The position numbers were made by a program, and so were the translations under genes. 40,438 bases of DNA from the NCBI GenBank assembly GCA_947629245.1, contig CANRDC010000017.1, positions 1-40,438 of the forward strand. Reading direction: 5' to 3'. The notes under the pieces are model-generated. The model saw nothing but the letters and a program-made list of their open reading frames with translations. It had not been told where the DNA came from and searched no databases. Every line of letters begins with the position of its first letter. The first letter of the stretch is position 1. Source of the DNA: an uncultured Oscillospiraceae bacterium (lineage in GTDB: Bacteria > Bacillota > Clostridia > Oscillospirales > Oscillospiraceae). This document shows positions 7,942-16,188 of this stretch, piece after piece.

Positions 7942-9030
7942 TCACAATTCTTGTGCAAAATCACAGCTTTTCCCCTCCATCAGGGCCAGATCTCGGCGGA
8001 TGCGTTCGTTATCCGGCTCCAGCGCCAGGGCCCGGCGGGCGCAGTTGACCGCCCAGAGCCTCTCCCCCTGCCGCCAGCAGGCGATGCTGAGAAGGTCCCA
8101 GGGCAGCGCCCCCCATGCCTCCGGCTCGGTGGTATAGGTAAGGTCCCGGCTGGTGATGTCCAGGGCCCGGCGGCAGTACCGCTCGCACTCCCGCCAGCGG
8201 CCCTGGTCGTACATGAGCCGGGCCAGGTCCACCAGCGCCTCCCGCTGGCCCGGCGCCTCGAATACCGCCCGCAGCAGCCACAGCTCCGCCGCCTCGTCCT
8301 CCCCCTTGGCCCGCAGGCACCGGGCGATGAACCGCATGGACGCGGCCCGCTCCGGCTCCCATGTGGCGGTGGGCATGGCAAGATGGGCCTTCAGCGTCTC
8401 GACGGCCTGGTCCCACATGCCCCGGAACATGTACTCCCGGCCCAGATAGTGCCGGTTCCGGTCGTCCTCCGGCGACTCCGCCACGCTCAGCTCCAGCAGC
8501 CGCAGATACTCCCCCCTGCTCTTGGACGGGTCCGGATGGTGCTCCAGCCGCATGCCCGGCACGTCGCAATATACCTTCGGCACGCTGTAGGCGAGCACCT
8601 CGTGGACCGGGTGGGTCCAGCGGCATACGCCGGGCCGGTGGACCTTCTCGTAGAGATACTTCACCCCGTCGGAGCCGTCGGGATTGAAAGACCACACATA
8701 CTCATACCGGGCCGTTGTGCATCCGGGCCGCCAGGCCGCCTCCAGGGCCTTCCGCCAGCCGGGCAGCAGCACCTCGTCCAGATCCGTGCAGACCAGGATA
8801 TCCGCGTCCGCCGGGACCAGGTCCATGGAGGCGTTCCGGGCGACGTCGAACCGCCAGGGCTCGAATACCTCCGTCCGCACATGGGCGCCCAAGGCCCGCA
8901 GCCGCTCCGCCGTGCCGTCGCGGCTTCCCGTGTCCAGCACATACGCCCCATCCGCCTCCGCCATGGACGCCATCCAGCGCTGGGCGAACTTCTCCTCGTT
9001 CTTCGCAATGGCATAGACATAGATCTTCAT
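7942..9030 (-). CDS. Family 2 glycosyltransferase with C-terminal TPR repeats
   Basis: 362 residues. The N-terminal GT-A fold has the usual start (VYAIAKNEEKF, then VLDTGSRDGT around 31-40) and a DLDE motif at 83-86 that would bind the metal and sugar nucleotide. Residues from about 190 on are helical repeats of TPR type. The GT2-TPR combination is a known group of cytoplasmic glycosyltransferases acting on protein or surface glycans. The acceptor is unknown. The ribosome site is GGGAGG, nine bases before the ATG. The gene stands alone and is transcribed divergently from the ECF sigma operon. No glycan biosynthesis cluster surrounds it. Confidence 0.88.
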   Translation of the reverse strand: MKIYVYAIAKNEEKFAQRWMASMAEADGAYVLDTGSRDGTAERLRALGAHVRTEVFEPWRFDVARNASMDLVPADADILVCTDLDEVLLPGWRKALEAAWRPGCTTARYEYVWSFNPDGSDGVKYLYEKVHRPGVCRWTHPVHEVLAYSVPKVYCDVPGMRLEHHPDPSKSRGEYLRLLELSVAESPEDDRNRHYLGREYMFRGMWDQAVETLKAHLAMPTATWEPERAASMRFIARCLRAKGEDEAAELWLLRAVFEAPGQREALVDLARLMYDQGRWRECERYCRRALDITSRDLTYTTEPEAWGALPWDLLSIACWRQGERLWAVNCARRALALEPDNERIRRDLALMEGKSCDFAQEL

Positions 9031-9090
9031 AGCGCATCCCTCCCCCCTATCCTATGCGGCGGTTCGGAAAATCGGACGGACGCCGGTGCG

Positions 9091-9119
9091 ATTTAAGAAT
9101 ATTTTAATGTTGCATTCAA
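9091..9119 (-). promoter_or_regulatory. Probable promoter of the glycosyltransferase
   Basis: TTGAAT (9114-9119) and TTAAAT (9091-9096) on the minus strand, 17 bases apart, in the AT-rich divergent gap. On the plus strand a TATAAA at 9152-9157 precedes the sigma gene, but no convincing -35 partner is seen there. Confidence 0.5.
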
Positions 9120-9184
9120 AATCTATTAAATCATTTCGACCTTTTTCCCGGTATAAATAAGCAGAGACAGAAAGCGGGTACCCC

Positions 9185-9697
9185 ATGAGCGACGACGAAC
9201 TGATCAACCGAATACGCCAGGGCGACGAGGCCGCCGCGGAGGAGCTGATCCGCCGGTGGTACCCATCCATCCTGCGCTATTGCCGGTGGCGGCTGCGGGA
9301 CGGCGAGGCCGCGGCGGACCTGACGCAGGAGACCTTTCTGCGTCTGTTTCGGTCCCTTGCGGGCTACCGGGAGGGCGGCGGCTTCAAGGGGTATCTGTTT
9401 TCCATCGCCAACCGGCTTTGCACCGACGAGAACCAAAAAGCCCCTCTGTATCCGCTGGAGAACGGCGAGCGTCTGGCCGACGTCCAGGACCCGCTGGGCC
9501 AGGTGGAGGACCGGGACGAGCTGCGCGGCCTTTTGGCCGGTCTGCCCCCGGAACAGCGGGAGGCGGTCCTGCTGCGCTTCGGCCAGCGGCTCAGCTACCG
9601 GGACATCGCGAAGGCGACGGGCTGCAATATAAGGACGGCGCAAAGCCGCGTCAAATACGCCTTGAACGCTATGAAAAAGAGGAAAAGCCATGAATGA
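9185..9697 (+). CDS. ECF-type RNA polymerase sigma factor
   Basis: 170 residues, the usual length of an extracytoplasmic-function sigma factor. Region 2 spans about residues 20-85 and includes DLTQETFLRLFRSL, which binds the -10 element. Region 4 spans about 105-160 and includes LPPEQREAVLLRF and the helix-turn-helix LSYRDIAKATGCNIRTAQSR. It is the first gene of a six-gene plus-strand run with overlapping or short junctions, so it probably controls that run, perhaps including its own promoter. The ribosome site is poor (AAGCGGG), suggesting low translation. The signal is unknown; cell-envelope stress is a reasonable guess from the neighbours. Confidence 0.92.
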   Translation: MSDDELINRIRQGDEAAAEELIRRWYPSILRYCRWRLRDGEAAADLTQETFLRLFRSLAGYREGGGFKGYLFSIANRLCTDENQKAPLYPLENGERLADVQDPLGQVEDRDELRGLLAGLPPEQREAVLLRFGQRLSYRDIAKATGCNIRTAQSRVKYALNAMKKRKSHE

Positions 9698-10460
9698 CAG
9701 GCAGTTGAAAAGACGCCTGACAGAGTATCTGGACCAGTCGAAAGATGCGCAGGTCGAACCCGAGCAGTTGATGGAGACGGTAGATCTCTGTGTCGCGGTC
9801 ATGCGCGAGCAGACCGCACCGGCGGCGTCCCGGCAGAGCTTTTGGGCGTTTTTGTCGGAGGTGTTCCATTTTGAGGGGATACCCATTCTTCTGTCCCAGC
9901 TGGCTGTCCTGTTCGTCACCTGCCTCGTCGCCGGGTCCTCGCCCATGAGCCCCTATGAGCTGCCCAGGTATATGCCGCTATTCATCCTGACCGTCATGCC
10001 CATCTTTTTCCGGGGGCAGCGTTACCGGGTGAGCGAGGTGGAGGCGGTCACCCGCACCTCCGGGGCCCTGCTCGTCCTGGCGAGGCTGGTGCTGGCGGGC
10101 ATGTCCGCGCTGGTGTGCGTGACGTTTCTCCTGGCTCTGGAGGTATGGCTGCAGCGCTCCTGGGAAAATCTGGGCTGGATGGTCATTTACTGCCTGGTGC
10201 CCTACCTGACATGCATGACCGCCATGCTGGCCCTGCTCCGCAGACGGAGGAAGGACGGCGCATCTCTCTGCGCGGCCTTTGCTCTTGGCTCGGTGGTGTT
10301 TTGGCGGTATTCCGCGCACCTGTTCCCCTGGCTGTACGAGGCGTCCGCGCTGGGGATATGGGTCGCCGCCGTGCTGGTCTATTCCTGGCTCTTCGCAAAG
10401 GAGGTCGTTTTCATCGTCCACGCCAGGCAGGAGATCGACATGTATGGGATCGTCGACTGA
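9690..10460 (+). CDS. Six-span membrane protein, candidate anti-sigma factor
   Basis: 256 residues. About 55 soluble N-terminal residues (NDRQLKRRLTEYLDQ) are followed by roughly six hydrophobic spans from residue 60 on. The start overlaps the end of the sigma gene by eight bases, so the two are translationally coupled. That is the usual place for the membrane anti-sigma factor of an ECF pair. A short cytoplasmic helical domain ahead of the spans would suit sigma binding, but I see no zinc-binding HxxxCxxC motif and do not recognise a named family. The role is inferred from position. Confidence 0.8.
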   Translation: MNDRQLKRRLTEYLDQSKDAQVEPEQLMETVDLCVAVMREQTAPAASRQSFWAFLSEVFHFEGIPILLSQLAVLFVTCLVAGSSPMSPYELPRYMPLFILTVMPIFFRGQRYRVSEVEAVTRTSGALLVLARLVLAGMSALVCVTFLLALEVWLQRSWENLGWMVIYCLVPYLTCMTAMLALLRRRRKDGASLCAAFALGSVVFWRYSAHLFPWLYEASALGIWVAAVLVYSWLFAKEVVFIVHARQEIDMYGIVD

Positions 10461-10493
10461 GAACAGAGACACGAATACAGGAGATGCTTTACC

Positions 10494-11195
10494 ATGGTTT
10501 TTACCGCCAACAAGGGAAAGTCCGTCACCATCCGGGCGGACGGCAGGACATACGCCCGCCACGCGATCCAGACGCATTTTGTGCAGGTGGGCGAGAGCTA
10601 CATAGAGCTTATCGAAAAGTACGTCAAGCCGCTCTGGCAGCCGGGGGATATCCTCTCCGCCAGCGAGAAGGTCATCGCCCTGTGCCAGAGGCGTATCGTC
10701 ACGGAGGAGCAGGTAAAGCCCGGCTTCTGGGCCAGGCTCCTGTCCCGCTTCGTCCATCAGACTTCGGCGGGGCCGGGGATGGGCCTGCCGGTAAAGATGC
10801 AGTTCGCCATCAACACCTGCGGCCTGGGCGCCGTGCTGAAAGCGGCGGTCCGGGCCGGACTGGACAAGCTCCGGGGCGTCCACGGCACGTTTTACGACCT
10901 GCTGGACCCGGAGGTGCGGGGCCTGGACGGCTTTTTCGGCCGGGACATCCCGGAGTACGCCCACATGGGCATCCGCATCCCCAGCAAACCGGACAGGGTC
11001 TGCGACGAGGTCTATGAAAAGACGGGGATCGTGATGATGATCGTGGACGCCAACGATCTGACCGCCGAGCTTCTGGGCCGGAGCGGGCAGCTCCGGGACC
11101 GGACCAACGCCGAGCTTCTGGCCCTGATCGCGGACAACCCCGCGGGCCAGGACCGGCAGCTGACCCCGTTTATCCTGATCCGGGAGGTCGCCTGA
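10494..11195 (+). CDS. Coenzyme F420-0:L-glutamate ligase-like protein
   Basis: 233 residues. The pattern resembles the F420 ligase (CofE-type) family: PGDILSASEKVIALCQRR near residue 50, GVHGTFYDLL, MIVDANDLTAELLG near 180-195, and DNPAGQDRQLTP near the end. In F420 makers this fold adds glutamate to a phospholactyl-flavin. Clostridia generally do not make F420 and no other cof/fbi gene is present, so here the domain probably joins an amino acid to some other acceptor, possibly in the envelope; this is inference. GGAG lies ten bases before the ATG. It sits between the candidate anti-sigma gene and an NlpC/P60 hydrolase in the same operon. Confidence 0.82.
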   Translation: MVFTANKGKSVTIRADGRTYARHAIQTHFVQVGESYIELIEKYVKPLWQPGDILSASEKVIALCQRRIVTEEQVKPGFWARLLSRFVHQTSAGPGMGLPVKMQFAINTCGLGAVLKAAVRAGLDKLRGVHGTFYDLLDPEVRGLDGFFGRDIPEYAHMGIRIPSKPDRVCDEVYEKTGIVMMIVDANDLTAELLGRSGQLRDRTNAELLALIADNPAGQDRQLTPFILIREVA

Positions 11196-11241
11196 CGGGG
11201 CCCGGCAGACCATCAAATAAATCCACAGGGAGGGCCGATGT

Positions 11242-12135
11242 ATGAGAGCCTATCGAGACAAAAGGAATACGCAAAGAGGGGCGGGGCGGAGACCCTGGCT
11301 GGCAGTCGTCCTGACGGCGCTTTTCTGTTCTGGGATACTGATATTGGCCTTCGTCGTGTCCCACCGGCACACCGCGCGGATATCGGCGTCCTACGGCGGA
11401 GCGTCGCCGGAAAGTACGGTCACCGACGCGCGGGAAGGTCCTGATACGGCCGATACGGCATACGGTGGATCACCGTCGGAAAGCGCGGCTGCCGACACGC
11501 AGGAAGGTCCTGACACAGACGGTTCGAGCCTCTACAGGCGGCTGGAATGGAAGCCGGGGCAGTTCGTTCTGGTGCAATACGGCGCGAAAACCTCCACAGA
11601 GCTGGACACGAGCGGATTTACCGACCCCTCCACCAAAAACAGTCACGATCTGGTGGAGTGGGCGAAAATGGTCTGGGAGAACCAGTGGGGCTACGTCTGG
11701 GGGACCTTCGGCTACATCCTGACGGAGGACCAGCTCGCCAGCAAGCTGGAACAGTATCCGGACGATCTGAGCGAATATGAGGACGTCATCCGGGAGAAGT
11801 GGATGGGCCGGAGAGTGGTTGACTGCGTGGGCCTTATCAAGAGCTACGGCTGGTACGATCCGTCGTCCAACAGCATCGAATACGGCTCCGGCGACATGCC
11901 GGATACCGGGACGGACGGCATGTGGGACGCCGCCGAGGTGAAGGGCGATATCGACACCATGCCGGACGAGCCGGGGCTGCTGGTATACTCCACGGCGGGG
12001 CACATCGGCGTTTACATAGGAGACGGCTACGCGATAGAGGCCATATCCCACGCCGGTGGGGTCGTAAAGACCAAGGTGGCAGACCGCCCCTGGACCGGTT
12101 GGCTCCAGTGTCCCTATATCCGCTATGACCAGTAA
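11242..12135 (+). CDS. Membrane-anchored NlpC/P60-like hydrolase
   Basis: 297 residues. A short basic cytoplasmic tail is followed by one membrane span (about 19-40). Then comes a Ser/Asp-rich linker containing a 23-residue segment twice in tandem (YGG..PES....EGPDT, period 69 bp from base 11392), and an extracellular hydrolase domain from about residue 130. Catalytic candidates are Cys195 in RRVVDCVGL and His254 in AGHIGVYIG. Enzymes of this type cut peptide bonds in the wall stem peptide. The domain is somewhat diverged, with DCVGL instead of DCSGL. GGGAGG precedes the ATG at 11242. It fits an envelope-stress operon. Confidence 0.82.
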   Translation: MRAYRDKRNTQRGAGRRPWLAVVLTALFCSGILILAFVVSHRHTARISASYGGASPESTVTDAREGPDTADTAYGGSPSESAAADTQEGPDTDGSSLYRRLEWKPGQFVLVQYGAKTSTELDTSGFTDPSTKNSHDLVEWAKMVWENQWGYVWGTFGYILTEDQLASKLEQYPDDLSEYEDVIREKWMGRRVVDCVGLIKSYGWYDPSSNSIEYGSGDMPDTGTDGMWDAAEVKGDIDTMPDEPGLLVYSTAGHIGVYIGDGYAIEAISHAGGVVKTKVADRPWTGWLQCPYIRYDQ

Positions 12136-12148
12136 AGGAGGGATATGT

Positions 12149-13024
12149 ATGGAGCTGTCGCTCAACTGTCTGACAAAGTTTTTCGGCAGGAAGGCCGCCG
12201 TGGACTGCGTGAGCGCCAGGCTGGGCCCCGGCGTCTACGGCCTGCTGGGGGCCAACGGCGCGGGCAAGACCACGCTGCTGCGGATGCTGTGCGCCATTTT
12301 GGAGCCCACCTGCGGGGAGGCGTGTTTCAACGGCCGGGAGGTGGCCTCCATGGGGGAGGCGTACCGGGACGCGCTGGGCTATCTGCCCCAGGATTTCGGG
12401 GTCTATCCCAACTATACCGCCGCCGAGTTCCTCTCCTACATCGCGGTCCTCAAGGGCATCCCCAGGGAGCGGGCGGGAAGGCGCGTACAGGAGCTGCTGG
12501 AGCTGATGGACCTTACGCCCGCGGCGGGCAAAAAGCTCGGGACCTTCTCCGGCGGCATGAGGCAGCGGGTGGGCGTGGCCCAGGCCCTTTTGAACGACCC
12601 GCAGATACTGGTCCTGGACGAGCCCACGTCGGGGATGGACCCCAAGGAGCGGGTGCGGCTGCGCAACCTCCTGTCGGAGTACGCCGGGGACAAGATCGTG
12701 ATCCTGTCCACCCACATCGTATCCGACGTGGAGGCCATCGCGGACCGGGTGTTCGTGATGAACGCCGGAAAGTTCATCATGCAAGGCACGGTCCCGGAGC
12801 TGGCGCGGGCCGTGGAGGGCAAGGTCTGGGAGCTGACCGTCCCCAGAGGGCGGGCAAGACAGTGGCAGGAGCGGGTCATGGTGGCCAATTACCGCCGGGA
12901 GGGCGAACAGGTCGTGCTTCGCATCGTCTCGGACGAGCGGCCCTCGGACGAGGCCGCGCCCTGCGAGTCCATATTGGACGACGCGTATCTGTACTATTTC
13001 GGCGGGGCGGAGGCGCGGCGTTGA
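12149..13024 (+). CDS. ABC transporter ATP-binding protein
   Basis: About 291 residues from the ATG at 12149, seven bases after AAAGGAGG. An earlier in-frame ATG at 12125 lacks a ribosome site and lies inside the previous gene. Walker A is GANGAGKTT, Q-loop 'YLPQDFGV', signature FSGGMRQRV, Walker B ILVLDEPTSGMD and switch histidine in ILSTH. It belongs to the group that pairs with ABC-2 type membrane proteins, often exporters or antimicrobial-resistance pumps. The C-terminal 70 residues are an accessory domain. The permease gene starts two bases after its stop. Confidence 0.92.
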   Translation: MELSLNCLTKFFGRKAAVDCVSARLGPGVYGLLGANGAGKTTLLRMLCAILEPTCGEACFNGREVASMGEAYRDALGYLPQDFGVYPNYTAAEFLSYIAVLKGIPRERAGRRVQELLELMDLTPAAGKKLGTFSGGMRQRVGVAQALLNDPQILVLDEPTSGMDPKERVRLRNLLSEYAGDKIVILSTHIVSDVEAIADRVFVMNAGKFIMQGTVPELARAVEGKVWELTVPRGRARQWQERVMVANYRREGEQVVLRIVSDERPSDEAAPCESILDDAYLYYFGGAEARR

Positions 13025-13025
13025 T

Positions 13026-14237
13026 ATGGAGCTTTTCGCATTGGAACACAAAAAGCTGTGGCGCGGGACCGGCACGCGGATATGCGTGCTTTTGTGCTTT
13101 GCGTACTTCGTGCTGTATGGGGGCGTGCTGGGGTATCAGTGGTTCCTCTACGGCAGCGAGGGCGACGATCCGACCCGCGCATACAACCACCGTTTTGACG
13201 GCTATTGCGCGATCCGCGATTATAAGGAGCTGGCGGCGGGCTACGGCGGCGTCTGGACGGACGAGACGCTCCCGCGGATGGTGAAGGATTACAACGACAT
13301 GGGTCACCCGGGCTTTCAAAACATGGCCGACTGGACGCTGGCGTTGTTATACGTCGATCGGCTGTACCCGGAGCTGGAGGACCCGGAGCAGCGGTTTATA
13401 TCGATGATGTACTATGTGGACCCGGAAGAGCTGACCGATTTTTACGGGCGGCGTCAGGAATACCTGGAGCAAGCCCTGGAGACCAGACGGCAAAACGGCG
13501 AGCTGACCGAGGACGACGTGGCGATGCTCCTGGAGATGGACAGCCAGGTGGAAAAGCCCTGGCGGTACGAATGGGTCACGGGCTGGGATCACGAGGTCCG
13601 CTCGCTGGCGGGGATGGGCGCGCAGCTGGCGCCCTGGCTGGCGGTGGCGCTGGCGTTCACCTTCTCGGGGGAGCGGCAAAGCGGCGCCTCGGCGCTGCTG
13701 CGCGCCGCGAAGCACGGCAGGCGAAGGCTGGCCCGCGCCAAGGTCCTCAGCGCTCTGGCCTTCTCGGCGGAGATCTATGCGCTCATAGTGGGCGGATCGG
13801 TCGCGCTGCAGTTCGTCTACCTGGGCACGGACGGCTGGGACCTGCCCATCCAGTACGACGATCTTCTGACCGTGGCCCCCTGGAACATGCTCCAGGCGGA
13901 GCTGTACGCGCTGGCATTCTCGTTTCTGAACGTGATCGGGTACGCGGGCCTGGTCATGCTCCTGTCGGCGCTGGTAAAGAGCAATGTGCTGTCGGTCATC
14001 CTCAGCCTGGCGGTCGTCTACGGGCCGGGATTACTGGAGGACTACCTTCCCCGCTGGGCCCGGCACGCCCTGCAGCTGCTCCCGCCGGCAAGCGGCGGCG
14101 CCGACATCTTTGCCTGTCATGTGTTCCACATCTTCGGCAAGGGCATCTGGTCCCCCTATGTGCTCATCACCGTCCCGGTGCTGATCGGCCTGGCGTGCCT
14201 TCCCCTGGCCGTCATGTGCTGGTCCCGCCGCCGCTGA
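13026..14237 (+). CDS. ABC transporter membrane protein
   Basis: 403 residues. One N-terminal span (about 18-38) is followed by an unusually long extracytoplasmic region of about 150 residues, rich in Asp, Glu and Tyr. From about residue 200 there are five or six C-terminal spans ending SRRR. This topology matches ABC-2 type permeases. It begins immediately after its ATPase gene and is the last gene of the ECF sigma run. The large outer loop could sense or bind the substrate, perhaps an envelope-active peptide; this is inference. No plus-strand terminator with a T tract is seen; the hairpin beyond faces the opposite gene. Confidence 0.82.
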   Translation: MELFALEHKKLWRGTGTRICVLLCFAYFVLYGGVLGYQWFLYGSEGDDPTRAYNHRFDGYCAIRDYKELAAGYGGVWTDETLPRMVKDYNDMGHPGFQNMADWTLALLYVDRLYPELEDPEQRFISMMYYVDPEELTDFYGRRQEYLEQALETRRQNGELTEDDVAMLLEMDSQVEKPWRYEWVTGWDHEVRSLAGMGAQLAPWLAVALAFTFSGERQSGASALLRAAKHGRRRLARAKVLSALAFSAEIYALIVGGSVALQFVYLGTDGWDLPIQYDDLLTVAPWNMLQAELYALAFSFLNVIGYAGLVMLLSALVKSNVLSVILSLAVVYGPGLLEDYLPRWARHALQLLPPASGGADIFACHVFHIFGKGIWSPYVLITVPVLIGLACLPLAVMCWSRRR

Positions 14238-14256
14238 GCCCGGAGACAACAAAAAA

Positions 14257-14287
14257 GAACGTCTCCCCTGTGCAAGGGGAGGCGTTC
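14257..14287 (-). terminator. Terminator of the heterodimeric ABC exporter operon
   Basis: A stem of about 12 bp with one T/G opposition, followed on the minus strand by TTTTTTG. It lies 15 bases after the minus-strand stop and may also slow the convergent plus-strand transcript. Confidence 0.85.
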
Positions 14288-14301
14288 GATCATGCTTGGA
14301 C

Positions 14302-16188
14302 TTACGCGCCCATCTTCTCGCGGGTCTCGTATTGGAGCATGTAGAGCTTGTAATACCGGCCGTGCTGATGCAGAAGCTGCTGATGGGTCCCCTGCTCCAA
14401 TATCTCGCCGTGGCTGAGCAGGATGATGTTGTCCGCGTGCTGGATGGTGGAGAGCCGGTGGGCCACGATGAGCATGGTGCCGATGTTCTTCATCTTCTCC
14501 AGGGACTCCTGGATCAGGATCTCGGTCTCCGTGTCGATGTTGGCGGTGGCCTCGTCCAGGATCATGACCTCGGGCCGGTGGATCACTGTGCGGGCAAAGG
14601 AGAGAAGCTGCCGCTGCCCGGCGGAGAAGTTGTTGCCCCGCTCCCGGACGATCTCGTCCAGGCCGCCGTCCAGCTTATTGATGAATCTGTCCGCGTTCAC
14701 ATAGCGGCAGGCCTGCCAGATCTGCTCGTCGGTGAAGCCCTCCTCCCGCAGGACGATGTTGGAGCGGATGGTGCCGGAGAACAGGAACACGTCCTGGAGC
14801 ATCTGGCCGAAGTGCCTGCGCAGCGACGCGATCTTGATGTGGCGGATGTCTATGCCGTCGATCAGGATCTGTCCCTTCTGGATGTCGTAGTTGCGGCAGA
14901 TAAGGGACAAAATGGTGCTCTTGCCGGAGCCGGTGGAGCCCACCAGGGCCACGGTCTGGCGGGGGGCCACATGGAAGCTGACCCCTTTCAGCACCCACTC
15001 CCCCGGCTCATAGGCGAACCACACGTCCTTGAACTCGATCTCGCCCTCGATGTGGTCCAGCTCGATGGCGTCCGGCTCGTCCACCAGCTCCGGGGCCATG
15101 TCGAACACGGCGAAGATCTTCTCCGCCGAGGCGAAGGCCGACTGGAGCATATTGAACTGCTCCGCCAGGGTCTGGATGGGGTCGAAGAACTTGGAGATGT
15201 ACAGATAGAACGTGACCACCGTGCCGCTGGTGATGGTCTGGCCCAGGAATACGGTGTTGTGGATGTACCCCCGGCTGCCCACATAAAAAAGGCACATGAC
15301 CGAGGAGATGAACAGCATATACACCGTGGGCCGGAAGATGCCGAACACGTACATCTGCTGCTGACGGGCCTTTTTCAGCGCGTCGCTCCTTTGGAGGAAA
15401 TCGTCCATCTTGGCCTGCTCCCGGTTGAATACCTGGGTGATCTTGATGCCGGACAGGTTTTCGGACAGATAGGTGTTGATATCCGTGGTGCAGTCCTTCA
15501 CCCGGCGGAAGGCCCGGCGGGTCAGCTTGCGGAAGATGACCGTGAACAGCACCAGAAACGGCACGAAGCACAGCACCATCAGCGTCAGGGCGTAGTTGAC
15601 CATCAGCATGGCCCCCAGCACGCCGAACAGGATGAACACGTTCCGGACCATGTTCACCAGGATGTTGGTGAACATCATGCTGATGGCGTTGGTGTCGTTG
15701 GTGACGCGGGTGACCAGCTTGCCCACGGGGATGTTGTTGAGCTGGTCATGGGAAAGGCTCTCGATGTGGGTGAACAGGTCCTGGCGCAGGTTAGACAGGA
15801 TCTTCTGCCCCACCTTTTGCAGGATGATGGATTCAAAGTAGGTGCACACCATGGACACGACGAGCAGCGCCGCGTACACCGCCACCATGCTCCACAGCTT
15901 TTCCAGCGGAAAGTCCGCCTTGATCAGCTCCTCGATCCTGCCCACCAGGACCGGCGAGATCAGCGAATAGGCGATGGACGCCAGCATGATGAAGAGCACC
16001 AGCAGGAACTGCTTCCAGAAGGGCTTGGCGTATTTGCTCAGGCGCGAGAGGATCTCCCCGTCGCGCATGTGCCGGTCCGTGCTGTACACGTCCTTGCGCC
16101 GCTTGACCACGGACCAGAGGACGATGAACAGCACCGTGAACGTGCCGATGATGGCCCCCATGATGAGAATGGGCAGATATTCACGCAC
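14302..16188 (-). CDS. ABC exporter half-transporter, catalytic partner
   Basis: 628 residues from a GTG at 16188, preceded by AAGGAGG and overlapping the upstream gene by eight bases. A six-span exporter domain (about 50-340) is followed by the ATPase domain: Walker A GSTGSGKST, signature FSAGQRQLLS, and Walker B MILDEATANID with the catalytic glutamate intact. An extra N-terminal span (LPILIMGAIIGTFTVLF) precedes the core. Together with the next gene it forms a heterodimeric type IV exporter of the BmrCD, LmrCD or TM287/288 kind, which pump drugs or lipophilic compounds. This half carries the working ATP site. Substrate unknown. Confidence 0.92.
   Translation of the reverse strand: MREYLPILIMGAIIGTFTVLFIVLWSVVKRRKDVYSTDRHMRDGEILSRLSKYAKPFWKQFLLVLFIMLASIAYSLISPVLVGRIEELIKADFPLEKLWSMVAVYAALLVVSMVCTYFESIILQKVGQKILSNLRQDLFTHIESLSHDQLNNIPVGKLVTRVTNDTNAISMMFTNILVNMVRNVFILFGVLGAMLMVNYALTLMVLCFVPFLVLFTVIFRKLTRRAFRRVKDCTTDINTYLSENLSGIKITQVFNREQAKMDDFLQRSDALKKARQQQMYVFGIFRPTVYMLFISSVMCLFYVGSRGYIHNTVFLGQTITSGTVVTFYLYISKFFDPIQTLAEQFNMLQSAFASAEKIFAVFDMAPELVDEPDAIELDHIEGEIEFKDVWFAYEPGEWVLKGVSFHVAPRQTVALVGSTGSGKSTILSLICRNYDIQKGQILIDGIDIRHIKIASLRRHFGQMLQDVFLFSGTIRSNIVLREEGFTDEQIWQACRYVNADRFINKLDGGLDEIVRERGNNFSAGQRQLLSFARTVIHRPEVMILDEATANIDTETEILIQESLEKMKNIGTMLIVAHRLSTIQHADNIILLSHGEILEQGTHQQLLHQHGRYYKLYMLQYETREKMGA

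Noticed and set aside
9130-9160. Promoter of the ECF sigma gene
   Set aside because: TATAAA is present, but no -35 at 16-18 bases and no clear ECF-type motif could be placed with confidence.
10494-11195. Evidence for an F420 biosynthesis pathway
   Set aside because: Only the ligase-like fold is present; no other cof/fbi genes or F420-dependent enzymes occur in the window, so the pathway is not claimed.
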